DNA from: Lachnospiraceae bacterium
Lineage (GTDB): Bacteria > Bacillota > Clostridia > Lachnospirales > Lachnospiraceae
Assembly (NCBI GenBank): GCA_022769625.1
Contig: JALEJP010000039.1
Location: 1 to 64,000 of the forward strand
Direction: 5' to 3'
DNA length: 64,000 nt
Shown piece after piece: positions 9,401 to 16,502 of this stretch. The notes beneath the pieces were generated by a model. That model had not been told where the DNA came from. It saw only the letters and a program-made list of their open reading frames with translations, and did not search any database. Each line of letters opens with the position of its first letter. Position 1 is the stretch's first letter. Made by a program: the position numbers and the translations under genes.

Positions 9401-9821
9401 CAGACTTATCTCCTGCTGTCAGAGTTGTCGTATGGGTACCCGGATCATTTCCGCCGGTTGCCTCTACTGAAGCCTTATAAATACCCGGTTCCAGACCTTC
9501 CACAGTCTGTGAACAGGTATACGTTTTCGTTACCGTTGTGTTCTTTTTACTGCATACCTCATACATTGTGGTGAGATTATTCGTCATCCACTCACTCGTA
9601 AACAAACGCCAGTAATAGTCCAGATCCTGGACATCACCGGTAAATGTCCATGCTGTCTGTCCGGACTCGAAGTCACCATTTGGAACGGCTACTTCGATAA
9701 ATTCATCACTGTCCGCTGCAAGGACTGCTGTTCCCGCACTGACTGGAACCATGGTAAGTATCATGGCAAAAGCCAGCAGAAAGGACCAGAATTTTCTGAT
9801 ACGTCTGTGTTCTTTCTTCAT
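3456..9821 (-). CDS. Giant secreted multidomain GH2 beta-galactosidase
   Basis: 2121 aa exported glycosidase. Order by approximate residue: signal peptide 1-36 ending AVLA-A; galactose-binding-like module 40-195; Ig-like domain 200-275; GH2 sugar-binding, Ig and TIM-barrel domains 290-980; GH2 C-terminal Ig-type domains 990-1210; a further Ig-like linker; F5/8-type (CBM32-like) module 1320-1470; cohesin-like beta-sandwich 1477-1600; NPCBM-like module 1610-1776; FIVAR repeat 1780-1848; long coiled coil 1853-1980; BspA-like leucine-rich tail 1990-2121, very Lys-rich. The acid/base is probably Glu759 in SIGNEV and the nucleophile Glu871 in SESSSQTSSRG, matching BgaA-type beta-galactosidases. Likely substrate is terminal beta-galactose on host or dietary glycans; exact specificity is not readable. 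There is no LPXTG; the basic tail probably retains it on the wall. GAAAGGG precedes the ATG. It is monocistronic. Confidence 0.88.
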   Translation of the reverse strand: MKKEHRRIRKFWSFLLAFAMILTMVPVSAGTAVLAADSDEFIEVAVPNGDFESGQTAWTFTGDVQDLDYYWRLFTSEWMTNNLTTMYEVCSKKNTTVTKTYTCSQTVEGLEPGIYKASVEATGGNDPGTHTTTLTAGDKSVAVTPTVWNEWNTYTTDTFEVGADGTCDIVISSTVTGQYIDMDNVKLWKQAEAGPKTVDKVQEITKKVMIGSLFTAPAQATVLYTDGTSALFDVEWNSEELSAISTEEAGKSFTVTGKVTVEEKEYEAVMTVEVLDASGLVQNVEEDALGSLDFDENWQFYLATRTPEVADGGFAAAGVKDAGDYTTEEIVAEDFNDLGWRTVDVPHDFSIEGEKVSSSVDSQAYLQGGLAYYRKRFTVPASMQGSKTISIDFEGVYQNCVVYLNGEVAGSYPSGYTGFALDITNKIKYGQENVLVVKVQNMSPSGRWYTGSGITRPVHLVIDNQAYFNRNGITLTTPDLESDYTDSKTAHLEVQAEGYSDSTNSNVYMEVSVYDADGKKVADKTTEKTAINPSTAFSLSLTGRDAVEISNVNLWYPWNLGTPYLYTVKVDLYQEINGSADGYQLIDTEETEYGFRWAEVQETTSDPASGGLYVNGEYTKIQGVDLHHDSGALGAASFTDAYEREFDKLMEMGVNAYRTSHCPPSKQAIEVCRRKGILVVEEAFDGWGRAKASYDFGNFFFQEVPSDWSGLKPNGYTSLPVPGVNYEGAKYTWSDWVIQEMVNRDKNEPSIIAWSIGNEVRGVGTQPSWYNVSQYDVLGVNPSKMNEYTEAVRLLGDVDAADGTRYVLMGGDQERSVPGATATWGLVNQVLDGYGLNYNTAKSVDGLISRFSIGDGTLLETGTKTFFFESESSSQTSSRGVYLDPQFTNTGINQTPGKRGGSNYDNDFASWTMSNEYGLKKDRDRKSFIGQFIWTGFDYLGEPTPYSVYPVGVSSFGTIDTAGFPKDSFYLYQSQWISEPMVHLLPTNWDQWHEGETVEVWVNTNQQSAELFLNGESLGKKSFDEKETAYGKKYYETSEKTQDDKTWGDNTNPGGYTSNGAVLDEGELNSGKLHLTWEVPYEAGTLEVKAYDKDGNVVATDRVATSSTPYTIQAEADKTVLAADGSSLSYVECTIVDENGNMVPDADNLVKFRVSGAASIVGVDNGKQESNELYKYGNTESSDYSERSAYNGKVLVILKSEKEAGDVTLTISSDDLKTTQVALKVTEDGTGNAPAQPEVTGTEVSVDPVEITVPVGTEVTLPSVVRIHYTGNAGDYSVLRKVTWGEQTDGRVEGTIEGSALKASAVITESEEAKTDVELATGKAYATASFTGSDKNYPEKMVDGDETTSWTNAYTRGASVLLPANSASRRSEYVEFYWDDAQVLNQVSLTFKESKYCAIPSVLEVEYWDGADWAKVSDQKMIKEAGAPVVMQFVPVSATRVRVYMENGTPYTDAGNMEITEASVKLSTEELGTQLLLEADDVVQGKELAVTAKLANLPSDKLLKKISFTLDYDENVFENPSVSVKDGVEGSITTAETEGKTVYTFTNEAGISVDVKEFAVITLKTKAEAETGTYTMALADVAAEDVDGAAVNVKVSSVDVTVKERPITGEVTYLSNLEWVIGESAWESVEKDKYCNGASSDQISLNVDGERTYFEKGLGANAVSTIVYDLSSLKAQLEEGEKLYFQSYVGVDYFKTAKKQNGNGMYFIVYDGEVVDGQIVGTELYHSGLLDSYSEAEHISLDITSLEKNLILYMDPNGSNSHDNGDWADAKVIKVPDPNAADKTELKAALDTAKGLNEADYTVETYAALKAAIEAAEAVYADKKAAQEQVDAQVESLKAAVSGLKVPGAQEYQDLLKQLQEKEKDLAEKESQLSAKEEEIRDQQNIIDELEKQLKEAKDSVTDLQEQLDAAKARVIALEAEKAELIVQVENAKKEIASLKADSDKEREELQKLQKEKAEAEEALKKAQEELAKLKAEMALKTGDTITVGNVKYRVTDAEKKLAEAYGVTTKSAVSVKVAADVTIKNVTVKVTAVADNAFKGMTKLKKAVIGKNVVSIGSKAFYGDKNLKTIQIKGRNLKTVGKSALKNISAKAVIKVPASKKKAYTKVLKNKGQKKTVKIK

Positions 9822-9916
9822 ATCCCTTTCATCTTCCTTTCTTTTGTCTGCCTGTTGGCAGAATTTTCTTTATCTTCTACAGCTTACCAGTTTCTTCCCT
9901 TTCTTTCCAGAATACA

Positions 9917-9946
9917 TTCTATAGATTTTGTTTGCATTTTATAGAA
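9917..9946 (-). promoter_or_regulatory. Inverted repeat at the probable GH2 promoter
   Basis: TTCTATA (9917-9923) and TATAGAA (9940-9946) are perfect arms separated by 16 bases, about 100 bases before the GH2 start. On the minus strand the second arm supplies a -10-like TATAGA with TTCTAT 17 bases upstream, so the dyad and promoter would overlap. The regulator is unknown. Confidence 0.4.
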
Positions 9947-9951
9947 GACAG

Positions 9952-9991
9952 AAAAAAACCTGTTCTCTTTCCTCAACAGAAAGGGAACAGG
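9952..9991 (-). terminator. Terminator of the GntR-ABC operon
   Basis: CCTGTTC and GAACAGG with an adjoining TTTC/GAAA form a strong stem, followed on the minus strand by eight T residues. It lies 21 bases beyond the permease stop codon. Confidence 0.8.
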
Positions 9992-10012
9992 CCATCCGTT
10001 TTCTTCTCATCA

Positions 10013-10669
10013 TCAGAATTCTTTTTTCTCCATGATTCTACAGGAAATCCGCCAGGATACGGCTGTCAGACCGATCACAAGAATGCAGATTACAAAAAGA
10101 ATCGTTCCAATACCAAGTCCTCCAAATGCGTGAAACAGTTTCTCCACATCCAGGCCAAGTTTTTTTATGGCACGTCCTGTCAGCACAACCACCAGGAATA
10201 ATCCGCCCACCATGCCTACCAGAATCGTCCGGGCCCTCTCGGCCCCGAATTTCAGCTGGATGGGAATCATGAAGGCTGCCATCAGAAAGGCAAGCAGCAG
10301 ATATACCGGTGCGTAAACCACAAACTCACTGACATCCATTCCTGTTTTCTGGATGAGACCGATCAGCAGACACATCGCTCCGGAAACAAACCATGCTGCT
10401 GTTCCGATTCCGATGGAAAACAGGTATTTCTCTGACACATATCCCCGCCTGCTAAGCGGCAGTGTGAACAGAAAGGCGTTTCCATTGTCTATGTTATCGT
10501 AGCTTATGGTACTTAATGCAAGGTTACAGCACAGAAAAGTCAGATAAGCCAGCACAAATCCAGGATCCATATTCGTTACGATCAGCATCAGTCCGATCAT
10601 GCCGAACAGGCCTATGGTTCTTTTCTGAGTAGCAAGCAGTTTGAAATCTTTGATCAACATTCCCTTCAT
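10013..10669 (-). CDS. ABC-2 type permease
   Basis: 218 aa integral membrane protein with about six hydrophobic segments (for example LFGMIGLMLIVTN, VLAYLTFLCCNLALSTI, ILFVICILVIGLTAV). The N-terminal MKGMLIKDFKLL and the block YDNIDNGNAFLFTLPLSRRGYVSEKY are the signature of the ABC-2 permeases (PF13346-like) found in small GntR-regulated exporters. It pairs with the ATPase upstream, whose stop overlaps its start by four bases (ATGA). The substrate is not evident; relatives of this YtrA-type arrangement respond to cell-envelope stress or antimicrobial peptides, which is inference here. Confidence 0.85.
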   Translation of the reverse strand: MKGMLIKDFKLLATQKRTIGLFGMIGLMLIVTNMDPGFVLAYLTFLCCNLALSTISYDNIDNGNAFLFTLPLSRRGYVSEKYLFSIGIGTAAWFVSGAMCLLIGLIQKTGMDVSEFVVYAPVYLLLAFLMAAFMIPIQLKFGAERARTILVGMVGGLFLVVVLTGRAIKKLGLDVEKLFHAFGGLGIGTILFVICILVIGLTAVSWRISCRIMEKKEF

Positions 10670-11526
10670 AATCTGTCACCTCGAATCATCATCGTAATTA
10701 CCTGGTCGATCGAACCTTTTTCCATAGCAGCTGCCGGATAATTCTCCATATAGAATCGTTTCTGGTCGGTCAGACAGCTGTATCCATAATCTTCCTTTTT
10801 ACAGCGGAGAATATACTGTTTATCCAGACGCTTAAACTCCGGTTCCGTAAGCTTCAAAACTCCATATTCTCCAAGCAGCACATCCGTATCCTCATGCAGC
10901 AGGATCTGGCCTTCGTGAATCATGTACAGATCATCACACAAATTCTCCAGATCACTGGAAATATGGGAGCTGATCAGAATCGAACGTTCTCCGTCTTCCA
11001 TATACTCGCGCATCAGATCCAGAAGTCCCTCCCTTGCCATCACATCCAGTCCCGCCGTCGGTTCATCCAGAATCAACAGTTTTGCCTGATGCGACATGGC
11101 GATCAGAAGCTTCAGCTTTGCTTTCATACCGGTTGAAAACTCTTTGATCTTTTTATTCTCCGGGATGTGAAAATCGCTGCACTTCTGGCGGAAATCATCG
11201 GCATCAAAATCCCGGTAAAGACTTTTCATGACTGGCACGAGATCGCTCACCGTCAGATAACCGGAAAATCCCGAATCTGCCAGAACCACTCCCGTTTTCT
11301 CCCGATCCTTTGCCGTAAGCTTTGCCGGATCCTTTCCAAGGATCCGGATCTTGCCTCCATCTCCCGCAATCAAGCCGAGAATACTCTTAAAAATCGTCGT
11401 CTTGCCCGCTCCATTCTGCCCGATCAGTCCGGTGATGCAGCCTTTTTGCACTTTTAAGGAACAATTCAGATGAAAATCTCCGTAATGTTTCTGAAATCCC
11501 ATTAACTCCAGCAACGTTTCCTCCAT
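10666..11526 (-). CDS. ABC transporter ATP-binding protein
   Basis: 286 aa. Walker A GQNGAGKTT, signature FSTGMKAKLKL, Walker B KLLILDEPTAGLD and the His-loop SILISSHIS are all present. The C-terminal 70 residues form the usual extra domain of exporter-type ATPases. It powers the permease encoded immediately downstream. The gene begins 13 bases after the GntR gene, so the three genes form one operon under the promoter at 12017-12045. No second permease is encoded, so the exporter is probably two ATPases plus two copies of the single permease. Confidence 0.9.
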   Translation of the reverse strand: MEETLLELMGFQKHYGDFHLNCSLKVQKGCITGLIGQNGAGKTTIFKSILGLIAGDGGKIRILGKDPAKLTAKDREKTGVVLADSGFSGYLTVSDLVPVMKSLYRDFDADDFRQKCSDFHIPENKKIKEFSTGMKAKLKLLIAMSHQAKLLILDEPTAGLDVMAREGLLDLMREYMEDGERSILISSHISSDLENLCDDLYMIHEGQILLHEDTDVLLGEYGVLKLTEPEFKRLDKQYILRCKKEDYGYSCLTDQKRFYMENYPAAAMEKGSIDQVITMMIRGDRL

Positions 11527-11539
11527 GATAAATCCCCTC

Positions 11540-11911
11540 TCAATCCTCCAGAATAATGTGGAACAGCTCTGCGATCTCCTCTGTGGTCATACCGCAGCTG
11601 CGTCCCTTACGGATGGCTTCCTCCAGATCCGTCTCCACTTCTTTTCTCTTCTCCTCCATCAGAAGCGCCTGATTGATGCCGGACACAAAGCTTCCTTTCC
11701 CGTGTACGGTTACAACAAAGCCCTCCTGCTCCAGTGTATCGTATGCTTTCTTAACGGTCAGTGCACTGACCCGAAGCTCCTTTGCCAGCGTCCGCACGGA
11801 CGGGAGCATCTCATCTTTCTTCAGCTCACCGCCCAGGATCCTTTCCTTTACCTGGCTGCAGATTTGTTCATAAATCGGCTGCATGGAAGAGTTGTTTATG
11901 ATCAGCTTCAT
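11540..11911 (-). CDS. GntR-family regulator, YtrA type
   Basis: 123 aa. The N-terminal winged helix is classic GntR (PIYEQICSQVKERIL, LPSVRTLAKELRVSALTVKKAYDTLEQEGFV, GKGSFV), followed by only about 45 residues with no effector domain. That short tail defines the YtrA subgroup, which usually represses its own ABC operon. It is first in the operon with ATPase and permease. AGGAGG lies just before its ATG. Its promoter carries a regular array of AACAGTT/AACTGTT heptamers that overlaps -10, spacer and -35, the expected place for autorepression. Confidence 0.92.
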   Translation of the reverse strand: MKLIINNSSMQPIYEQICSQVKERILGGELKKDEMLPSVRTLAKELRVSALTVKKAYDTLEQEGFVVTVHGKGSFVSGINQALLMEEKRKEVETDLEEAIRKGRSCGMTTEEIAELFHIILED

Positions 11912-12013
11912 AGAATCCCTCCTGTGTATCTGCCCGGTACCTGTGGCAGTATACGATTTTACCTTCCAGGCGGGAAGGTACGATCTCCCGGAATATTATT
12001 CCCCTTCGATATA

Positions 12014-12060
12014 AACAGTATATAACAGTTCATAACTGTTGTCAACTGTTATATAGTGTT
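12014..12060 (-). promoter_or_regulatory. Promoter and phased operator array of the GntR-ABC operon
   Basis: On the minus strand TTGACA (12040-12045) and TATACT (12017-12022) are 17 bases apart, close to consensus. Heptamers recur every 10 bases: AACAGTA 12014, AACAGTT 12024, AACTGTT 12034, AACTGTT 12044, and a degenerate TAGTGTT 12054. The central pair forms AACAGTTCATAACTGTT, a perfect dyad lying in the spacer. This is the likely GntR operator. Confidence 0.8.
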
Positions 12061-12078
12061 TATTTCAAAGTAATCAAA

Positions 12079-12119
12079 AAAGCTCCGGAACCGCCTTTCC
12101 GACCGGTTCCGGAGCTTTT
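12079..12119 (-). terminator. Terminator of the GH3 gene
   Basis: AAAGCTCCGGAACCG and CGGTTCCGGAGCTTT pair around a loop; on the minus strand the stem runs into six T residues. It lies about 55 bases after the GH3 stop codon and before the next promoter. Confidence 0.85.
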
Positions 12120-12173
12120 CATTTCTGTCCTTTCACTTAACAGGCTTTCGTTTCCAGTTTCTAAAATCAGTTT

Positions 12174-15100
12174 TTAGAATCCGGAGCTTTTCTCTGCTGC
12201 AAACTGCAGAATCATCACTGCGTCATTTGTGTCAGCTTTTCCATCGCCATTTACATCAGCGCATGCTTTTGCGGTATCATCCAGTGTATCCATCTCTGCC
12301 GCATAGCGCAGAACGAATGCACTGTCGTTTGTGCCAATCTTGCCATCGGCATCCACATCACCATACAGACGCGCATCTGCAACTTTCCATGTCAGCGTCT
12401 TTACTGCCGCATCCACCGCAGACTGCACTGCATTTTCATTCTTCTCCACTGCTTTGGCATTTGCAAGAACCGCATCCAGTCCGTCGATGGTAGATGCAAC
12501 GTATGCATCTTTATCTGCCTCAATCTCTTCTGCTTTTGCAATCATTGCCTCAAGTGCTGCCTTGTTGCCCTTCATCTGAAGGTTCACGACAGCATCGATC
12601 ACTGCTGAATAAGCATCGGAGATTTCGCTGTCACTTCTGTCCTGGTTGGCGATCACATCTTCTGCTGCTGTGATGGCATCCTTCAGTACCTGTGTGGTGC
12701 TGTCGGTATACTTGCCGTTTAACAGATCCTTCGCAGCGTCAATCAGGCTTTCCAGTGAAGTAACGTCTGCTTTCTTTGCAAGTTTTGCCAGTTCCTCCAG
12801 CACATCATAAGCTGCACTGTTTACTTCCTCCTGAGAAGCATCCGCATTGGCAAGAACACCTTTTCCAATTTCCACTGCTGTCTTCAGATCCTGTGCATCG
12901 TTGCTGTAATTCTTTGCCTGTTCCAGAACTGCGCAAGCCGCCTTAATCGCTGTCTCAAGGTGCAGCTTCTGTACACCGTATTCCAGCTTGCCAAATGCAC
13001 GGATCAGTTCTGCTTCTGCCGCATCCACCTCTGCCTGTGCTGCATTTTTGTCTGCCTGTACTTCTTTTGCTGCCGCCAGCGCTTCCTGCACTGCTGCCCA
13101 GCTGTCTGTTGTATATTCGGAAGCATCCAGAGCTTCAACCAGAGCGATAACACGGTCAAGACCTGTGCTTACCATCTCAATATCGCCTTCTTCTACATTG
13201 ACCTCTTCCTGCATCAGAAGATTATCGGAGGAAGAACCTACATAAATGGTTCTGGCACCAGTTGCCACGGTCCATTTATCCTTTGTTCCGTCTGCGTTTA
13301 CATTCAGTTCTGTCTGATTGCTGTTCCAGTAGGACAGAGAACGCTCGGAAACATGGATGGTCACTGTTCTTGTCTCACCCGGCTGAATATCTTTCACTTT
13401 CTCATAACCAGCCAGTGTGTATTTTGATGTCTGAATTCCTTCCGGAACCTGTGCCTCGCCAAGGTAAATCTGTGCAACTTCGCTTCCGGCAACATCACCT
13501 GTATTAGTTACTGTAAAGGTTACATCATAACCTGCATTTTCACCTTCTGCGTTGCTGCGGGTTACTTCCATGTCACCGTACTCGAAAGTGGTATAAGAAA
13601 GGCCGTAACCGAAGTCGAACTGAGGCTCGATACCCATCTCGTCAAACCACTTGTAACCTGTGTTGATACCTTCATCAAAGTAGGTGGTATTGGCTTTTCC
13701 GCCGCCAAAGCCCGGGAATCCGCCGCCTGGGAATCCGCCGCCCGGGAATCCATCGCCTGGAAATCCACCGCCTGGAAATCCACCGCCAGAACCCTGATTA
13801 TCATCATCGCTGTCCTCTGCTTCATCAACCTTTTCATATCTATCCCACGCTTCATCGGAATAAGTAATGAGAGTGTCTGTATCTTTCTTCGGAATCGTAA
13901 ATGCCAGTTTACCGCTGGGGTTCACTTCTCCGGTCAGCAGTTCTGCTGTCGCAACACCGCCGCGCTGTCCCGGATAGTACATCTCAAGTATAGCATCTGC
14001 TTCATCGATCCAGTCTTCCATAACAACGGCAGAATCGTTGTTCAGAACGACCGCTACTTTGTTGCCGTTTTCATGTGCTGCCTTTGCAACATCAAGGATC
14101 ATATTCTGCTGGTAGTCATCCAGTTTCAGTGTTGTCTCTTCTCTGCTATCCTTTGGATCACTTACCTGTGCATAGGCAAAGACAACAACCGTATCATTGT
14201 TTTCTGCAGCCGCGATTGCATTGTCAATGTTTGCCTGTCTCTGGGAAGGCGTTACCCATGCAAGGCCAACCTGCATATCTTTTCCATCCACTGCACCTGC
14301 ATTCTCTGATGCGACGCCGACCATATATCTCTTGCCTGCTTCCAGTGTCACGGTTGCGGTGGAAAGGTTTTCACCTGTCTCTGATGGAATAATACCGCTG
14401 TACCACTGAGTACCCTGGTTTACACTTGCGCCTGAACCGGAACCAATTGATTTTGTAGTTCCATCCTCTGCGATCTCGTAAATCGCCATGGCAGCTTTCG
14501 CACCGATGCTCTGTAAGATAATACTGTACTGTCCGTCTTCCGGTGCCTCCAGATAGGTTGTCCAGGTGTATGCCGGATTTGTCGTATAATCAAAAGCATT
14601 TCCGCCGGCTGCCTCATCATTTATATAGGTCTTGCTTGCTGTATTAAAGTCAATCACTTCATCTGTCGTGCAGTACTCCCCGATTGCGTGACCTTCCATT
14701 GCTGTTTCCGGAACGCTGTTGCTTACAAACTGTCCCTGATAGCTGCCGCCGGACTCTTCCGACTGACCGGTTCCATAAGTACGAATGACACCATTCTCAT
14801 CACCGTCTTTTGAAGTATACAGATACTCTGCCGGGATAATGGTTCCGACCTTGTCGTTGTAAACCTGTCCTTCTACCTTGTCCTCTCCCACGATATCACA
14901 GAGTGCTTCATATGGGCTTGTCATAGCACGGATCGCACCATAAGAACGCTCGCCGCCGATACCAGGAATCAGTGTCATGCCGTTTACACCAACAACTGCA
15001 ACGGTATTGTCACCGTCTGTATTTAACGGAAGGGTGTCGTTTTCATTTTTCAGGAGAACACCGCCTTCTTCCGCTACCTGCTGGGCCGCATCATTGCTGG

Positions 15101-16253
15101 AATCATACAGATCTTTCAGTGCCTGATTGTCCGTTCCCGGTTTGATCACTTCCGTACGTCCTGCTTCTTCTTTTGCATAGCCGTTTTCATCCACCTGAAC
15201 CAGAGTCAGATAACCGCCCTTCGCATAGGAAGTCAGGACACGTCTCAGGCTCTTGTCAACCAGCTCATCCGCCTCTTCCTGAGTCAGCTCTCCGCTGTCC
15301 ACCTTAGCCTGTGTCTTTGCCTGGCTGTTGTTGCTCAGGCTCGGCATCTCAATGTCAGTTCCCTTATCCAGGGTATACTCATGATTTCCGCCCCAGTCTG
15401 TGATGGTAAATCCATCATAGCCCCACATATCGTGCAGGATGTCTTCCTGCAGATAGGTGCTTGCAGAAGCCCAGGTGCCGAAGTATTTATTATAGGAAGA
15501 CATAACGCCCAGAGCGTCACCGTCTTTAATTGAAGATTCAAAACCTGACAGATAAGTCTCATGCAGAGCCTGCTCAGAAACCTCCACATTCGTATTGCTT
15601 CCAGGATTCGCGTTCTGCGCAAATGCTCCGTAATGCTTCAGAACTGCGATGCCGCCGTTTTCCTGCATACCGCTTACCAGATCATCTGCCAGGCTTGACA
15701 GCAGATACGGATCCTCACCCATCTGATCCTTCGTTCTCTGGAACTGCGGGATTCTCTGGATATCCAGCTGTGCACTCAGCATCATACATCCGCCGATCGC
15801 CTGGTTCTCATTGCCTACTGCTTCGCCGTACAGCAGAGCCATCTCTTCATCCCAGGTTGCTGCCAGCATCTGCTCCTGCGGAGGGTTTGTGGTATCCTGT
15901 GTATAGAGCAGACCTGCAGGTCCATCGTACATTTTGATCATCGGCACGCCCAGCCTCGGCACACCATTCAGATATCCGGCATTTCCTTCCGTTTTACCGG
16001 TTCCGTTTCCGCCAAGGAAGGTATATTTTTCTTCTGTTGTCATAGTCCGGATCAGTGCTTCAACCTTCTCGTTGATTACCTCTTCATCGTCCAAAGGCTG
16101 AACCAGATCACTGGTGTAGACAGCCGGGAAGTGGATTTCCTCTCTCTGTTCTGCAGCATAAACAACCGGGCTTATGCTGGTTACATTAAAGCTGGCTGCA
16201 GCCATGATAACTGCCATTGCCATCGCCGTGATGCGGCCTCTTCTTCTCTTCAT
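12174..16253 (-). CDS. Secreted GH3 glycosidase with FIVAR repeats and dockerin
   Basis: 1359 aa from ATG 16253, chosen because GGAGG lies 6 bases upstream. Order: signal peptide (1-34, ending VVYA-A); GH3 N-terminal barrel with probable nucleophile Asp286 in TITDWGG; GH3 alpha/beta sandwich interrupted at 537-624 by a PA14-like module; a Gly/Phe/Pro pentapeptide repeat at about 819-855; fibronectin III-like domain (895-975); about four FIVAR-like helical repeats (1030-1285); C-terminal dockerin with two calcium loops DVDADGKIGTND and DVNGDGKADTND (1295-1358). Most likely a beta-glucosidase or related exo-enzyme; sugar specificity is not readable. The dockerin implies docking to a cohesin, and the neighbouring GH2 protein has a cohesin-like domain. 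It is monocistronic and divergent from a two-component system. Confidence 0.9.
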   Translation of the reverse strand: MKRRRGRITAMAMAVIMAAASFNVTSISPVVYAAEQREEIHFPAVYTSDLVQPLDDEEVINEKVEALIRTMTTEEKYTFLGGNGTGKTEGNAGYLNGVPRLGVPMIKMYDGPAGLLYTQDTTNPPQEQMLAATWDEEMALLYGEAVGNENQAIGGCMMLSAQLDIQRIPQFQRTKDQMGEDPYLLSSLADDLVSGMQENGGIAVLKHYGAFAQNANPGSNTNVEVSEQALHETYLSGFESSIKDGDALGVMSSYNKYFGTWASASTYLQEDILHDMWGYDGFTITDWGGNHEYTLDKGTDIEMPSLSNNSQAKTQAKVDSGELTQEEADELVDKSLRRVLTSYAKGGYLTLVQVDENGYAKEEAGRTEVIKPGTDNQALKDLYDSSNDAAQQVAEEGGVLLKNENDTLPLNTDGDNTVAVVGVNGMTLIPGIGGERSYGAIRAMTSPYEALCDIVGEDKVEGQVYNDKVGTIIPAEYLYTSKDGDENGVIRTYGTGQSEESGGSYQGQFVSNSVPETAMEGHAIGEYCTTDEVIDFNTASKTYINDEAAGGNAFDYTTNPAYTWTTYLEAPEDGQYSIILQSIGAKAAMAIYEIAEDGTTKSIGSGSGASVNQGTQWYSGIIPSETGENLSTATVTLEAGKRYMVGVASENAGAVDGKDMQVGLAWVTPSQRQANIDNAIAAAENNDTVVVFAYAQVSDPKDSREETTLKLDDYQQNMILDVAKAAHENGNKVAVVLNNDSAVVMEDWIDEADAILEMYYPGQRGGVATAELLTGEVNPSGKLAFTIPKKDTDTLITYSDEAWDRYEKVDEAEDSDDDNQGSGGGFPGGGFPGDGFPGGGFPGGGFPGFGGGKANTTYFDEGINTGYKWFDEMGIEPQFDFGYGLSYTTFEYGDMEVTRSNAEGENAGYDVTFTVTNTGDVAGSEVAQIYLGEAQVPEGIQTSKYTLAGYEKVKDIQPGETRTVTIHVSERSLSYWNSNQTELNVNADGTKDKWTVATGARTIYVGSSSDNLLMQEEVNVEEGDIEMVSTGLDRVIALVEALDASEYTTDSWAAVQEALAAAKEVQADKNAAQAEVDAAEAELIRAFGKLEYGVQKLHLETAIKAACAVLEQAKNYSNDAQDLKTAVEIGKGVLANADASQEEVNSAAYDVLEELAKLAKKADVTSLESLIDAAKDLLNGKYTDSTTQVLKDAITAAEDVIANQDRSDSEISDAYSAVIDAVVNLQMKGNKAALEAMIAKAEEIEADKDAYVASTIDGLDAVLANAKAVEKNENAVQSAVDAAVKTLTWKVADARLYGDVDADGKIGTNDSAFVLRYAAEMDTLDDTAKACADVNGDGKADTNDAVMILQFAAEKSSGF
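13711..13785 (-). repeat. Five tandem 15-bp units in the GH3 gene
   Basis: Units beginning at 13711, 13726, 13741, 13756 and 13771 each encode Gly-Gly-Gly-Phe-Pro-type pentapeptides and differ by one to three bases. They are in frame, so unit gain or loss would change loop length without breaking the enzyme. Confidence 0.85.
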
Positions 16254-16274
16254 TTTTACCTCCATATTCATAAC

Positions 16275-16317
16275 GAACACGGTTCTTTACGTAATAGATC
16301 CGTGTTCTCCGGAACAC
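16275..16317 (-). promoter_or_regulatory. Mutually exclusive hairpins in the GH3 leader
   Basis: On the transcript, GTGUUC can pair with GAACAC four bases later (arms 16312-16317 and 16302-16307), or the same GAACACGG can instead pair with CCGUGUUC (arms 16300-16307 and 16275-16282). The second hairpin ends about 10 bases before the Shine-Dalgarno sequence. This might be a simple leader structure rather than a switch. Confidence 0.4.
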
Positions 16318-16400
16318 AGCCACGATGCATCCTTTTCCTGTATTTCCGAAGTTCAAATAAACTTATTCAGCTCCCACAAAAAACGTTTTTCGATGGTTTG

Positions 16401-16429
16401 ATTTTAGCATGCAGGCTCAGCCCGTTCAA
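16401..16429 (-). promoter_or_regulatory. Promoter of the GH3 gene
   Basis: Minus-strand TTGAAC (16424-16429) and TAAAAT (16401-16406) are separated by 17 bases, and TGC directly before the -10 gives an extended -10. The leader would be about 140 bases long. Confidence 0.65.
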
Positions 16430-16502
16430 CCGCCGTGTCGTGTGTGGTGCATTATAAGCGCAAACGTCAGCAGAATGTCGCAAACTCCACAAACAGCATA
16501 AC

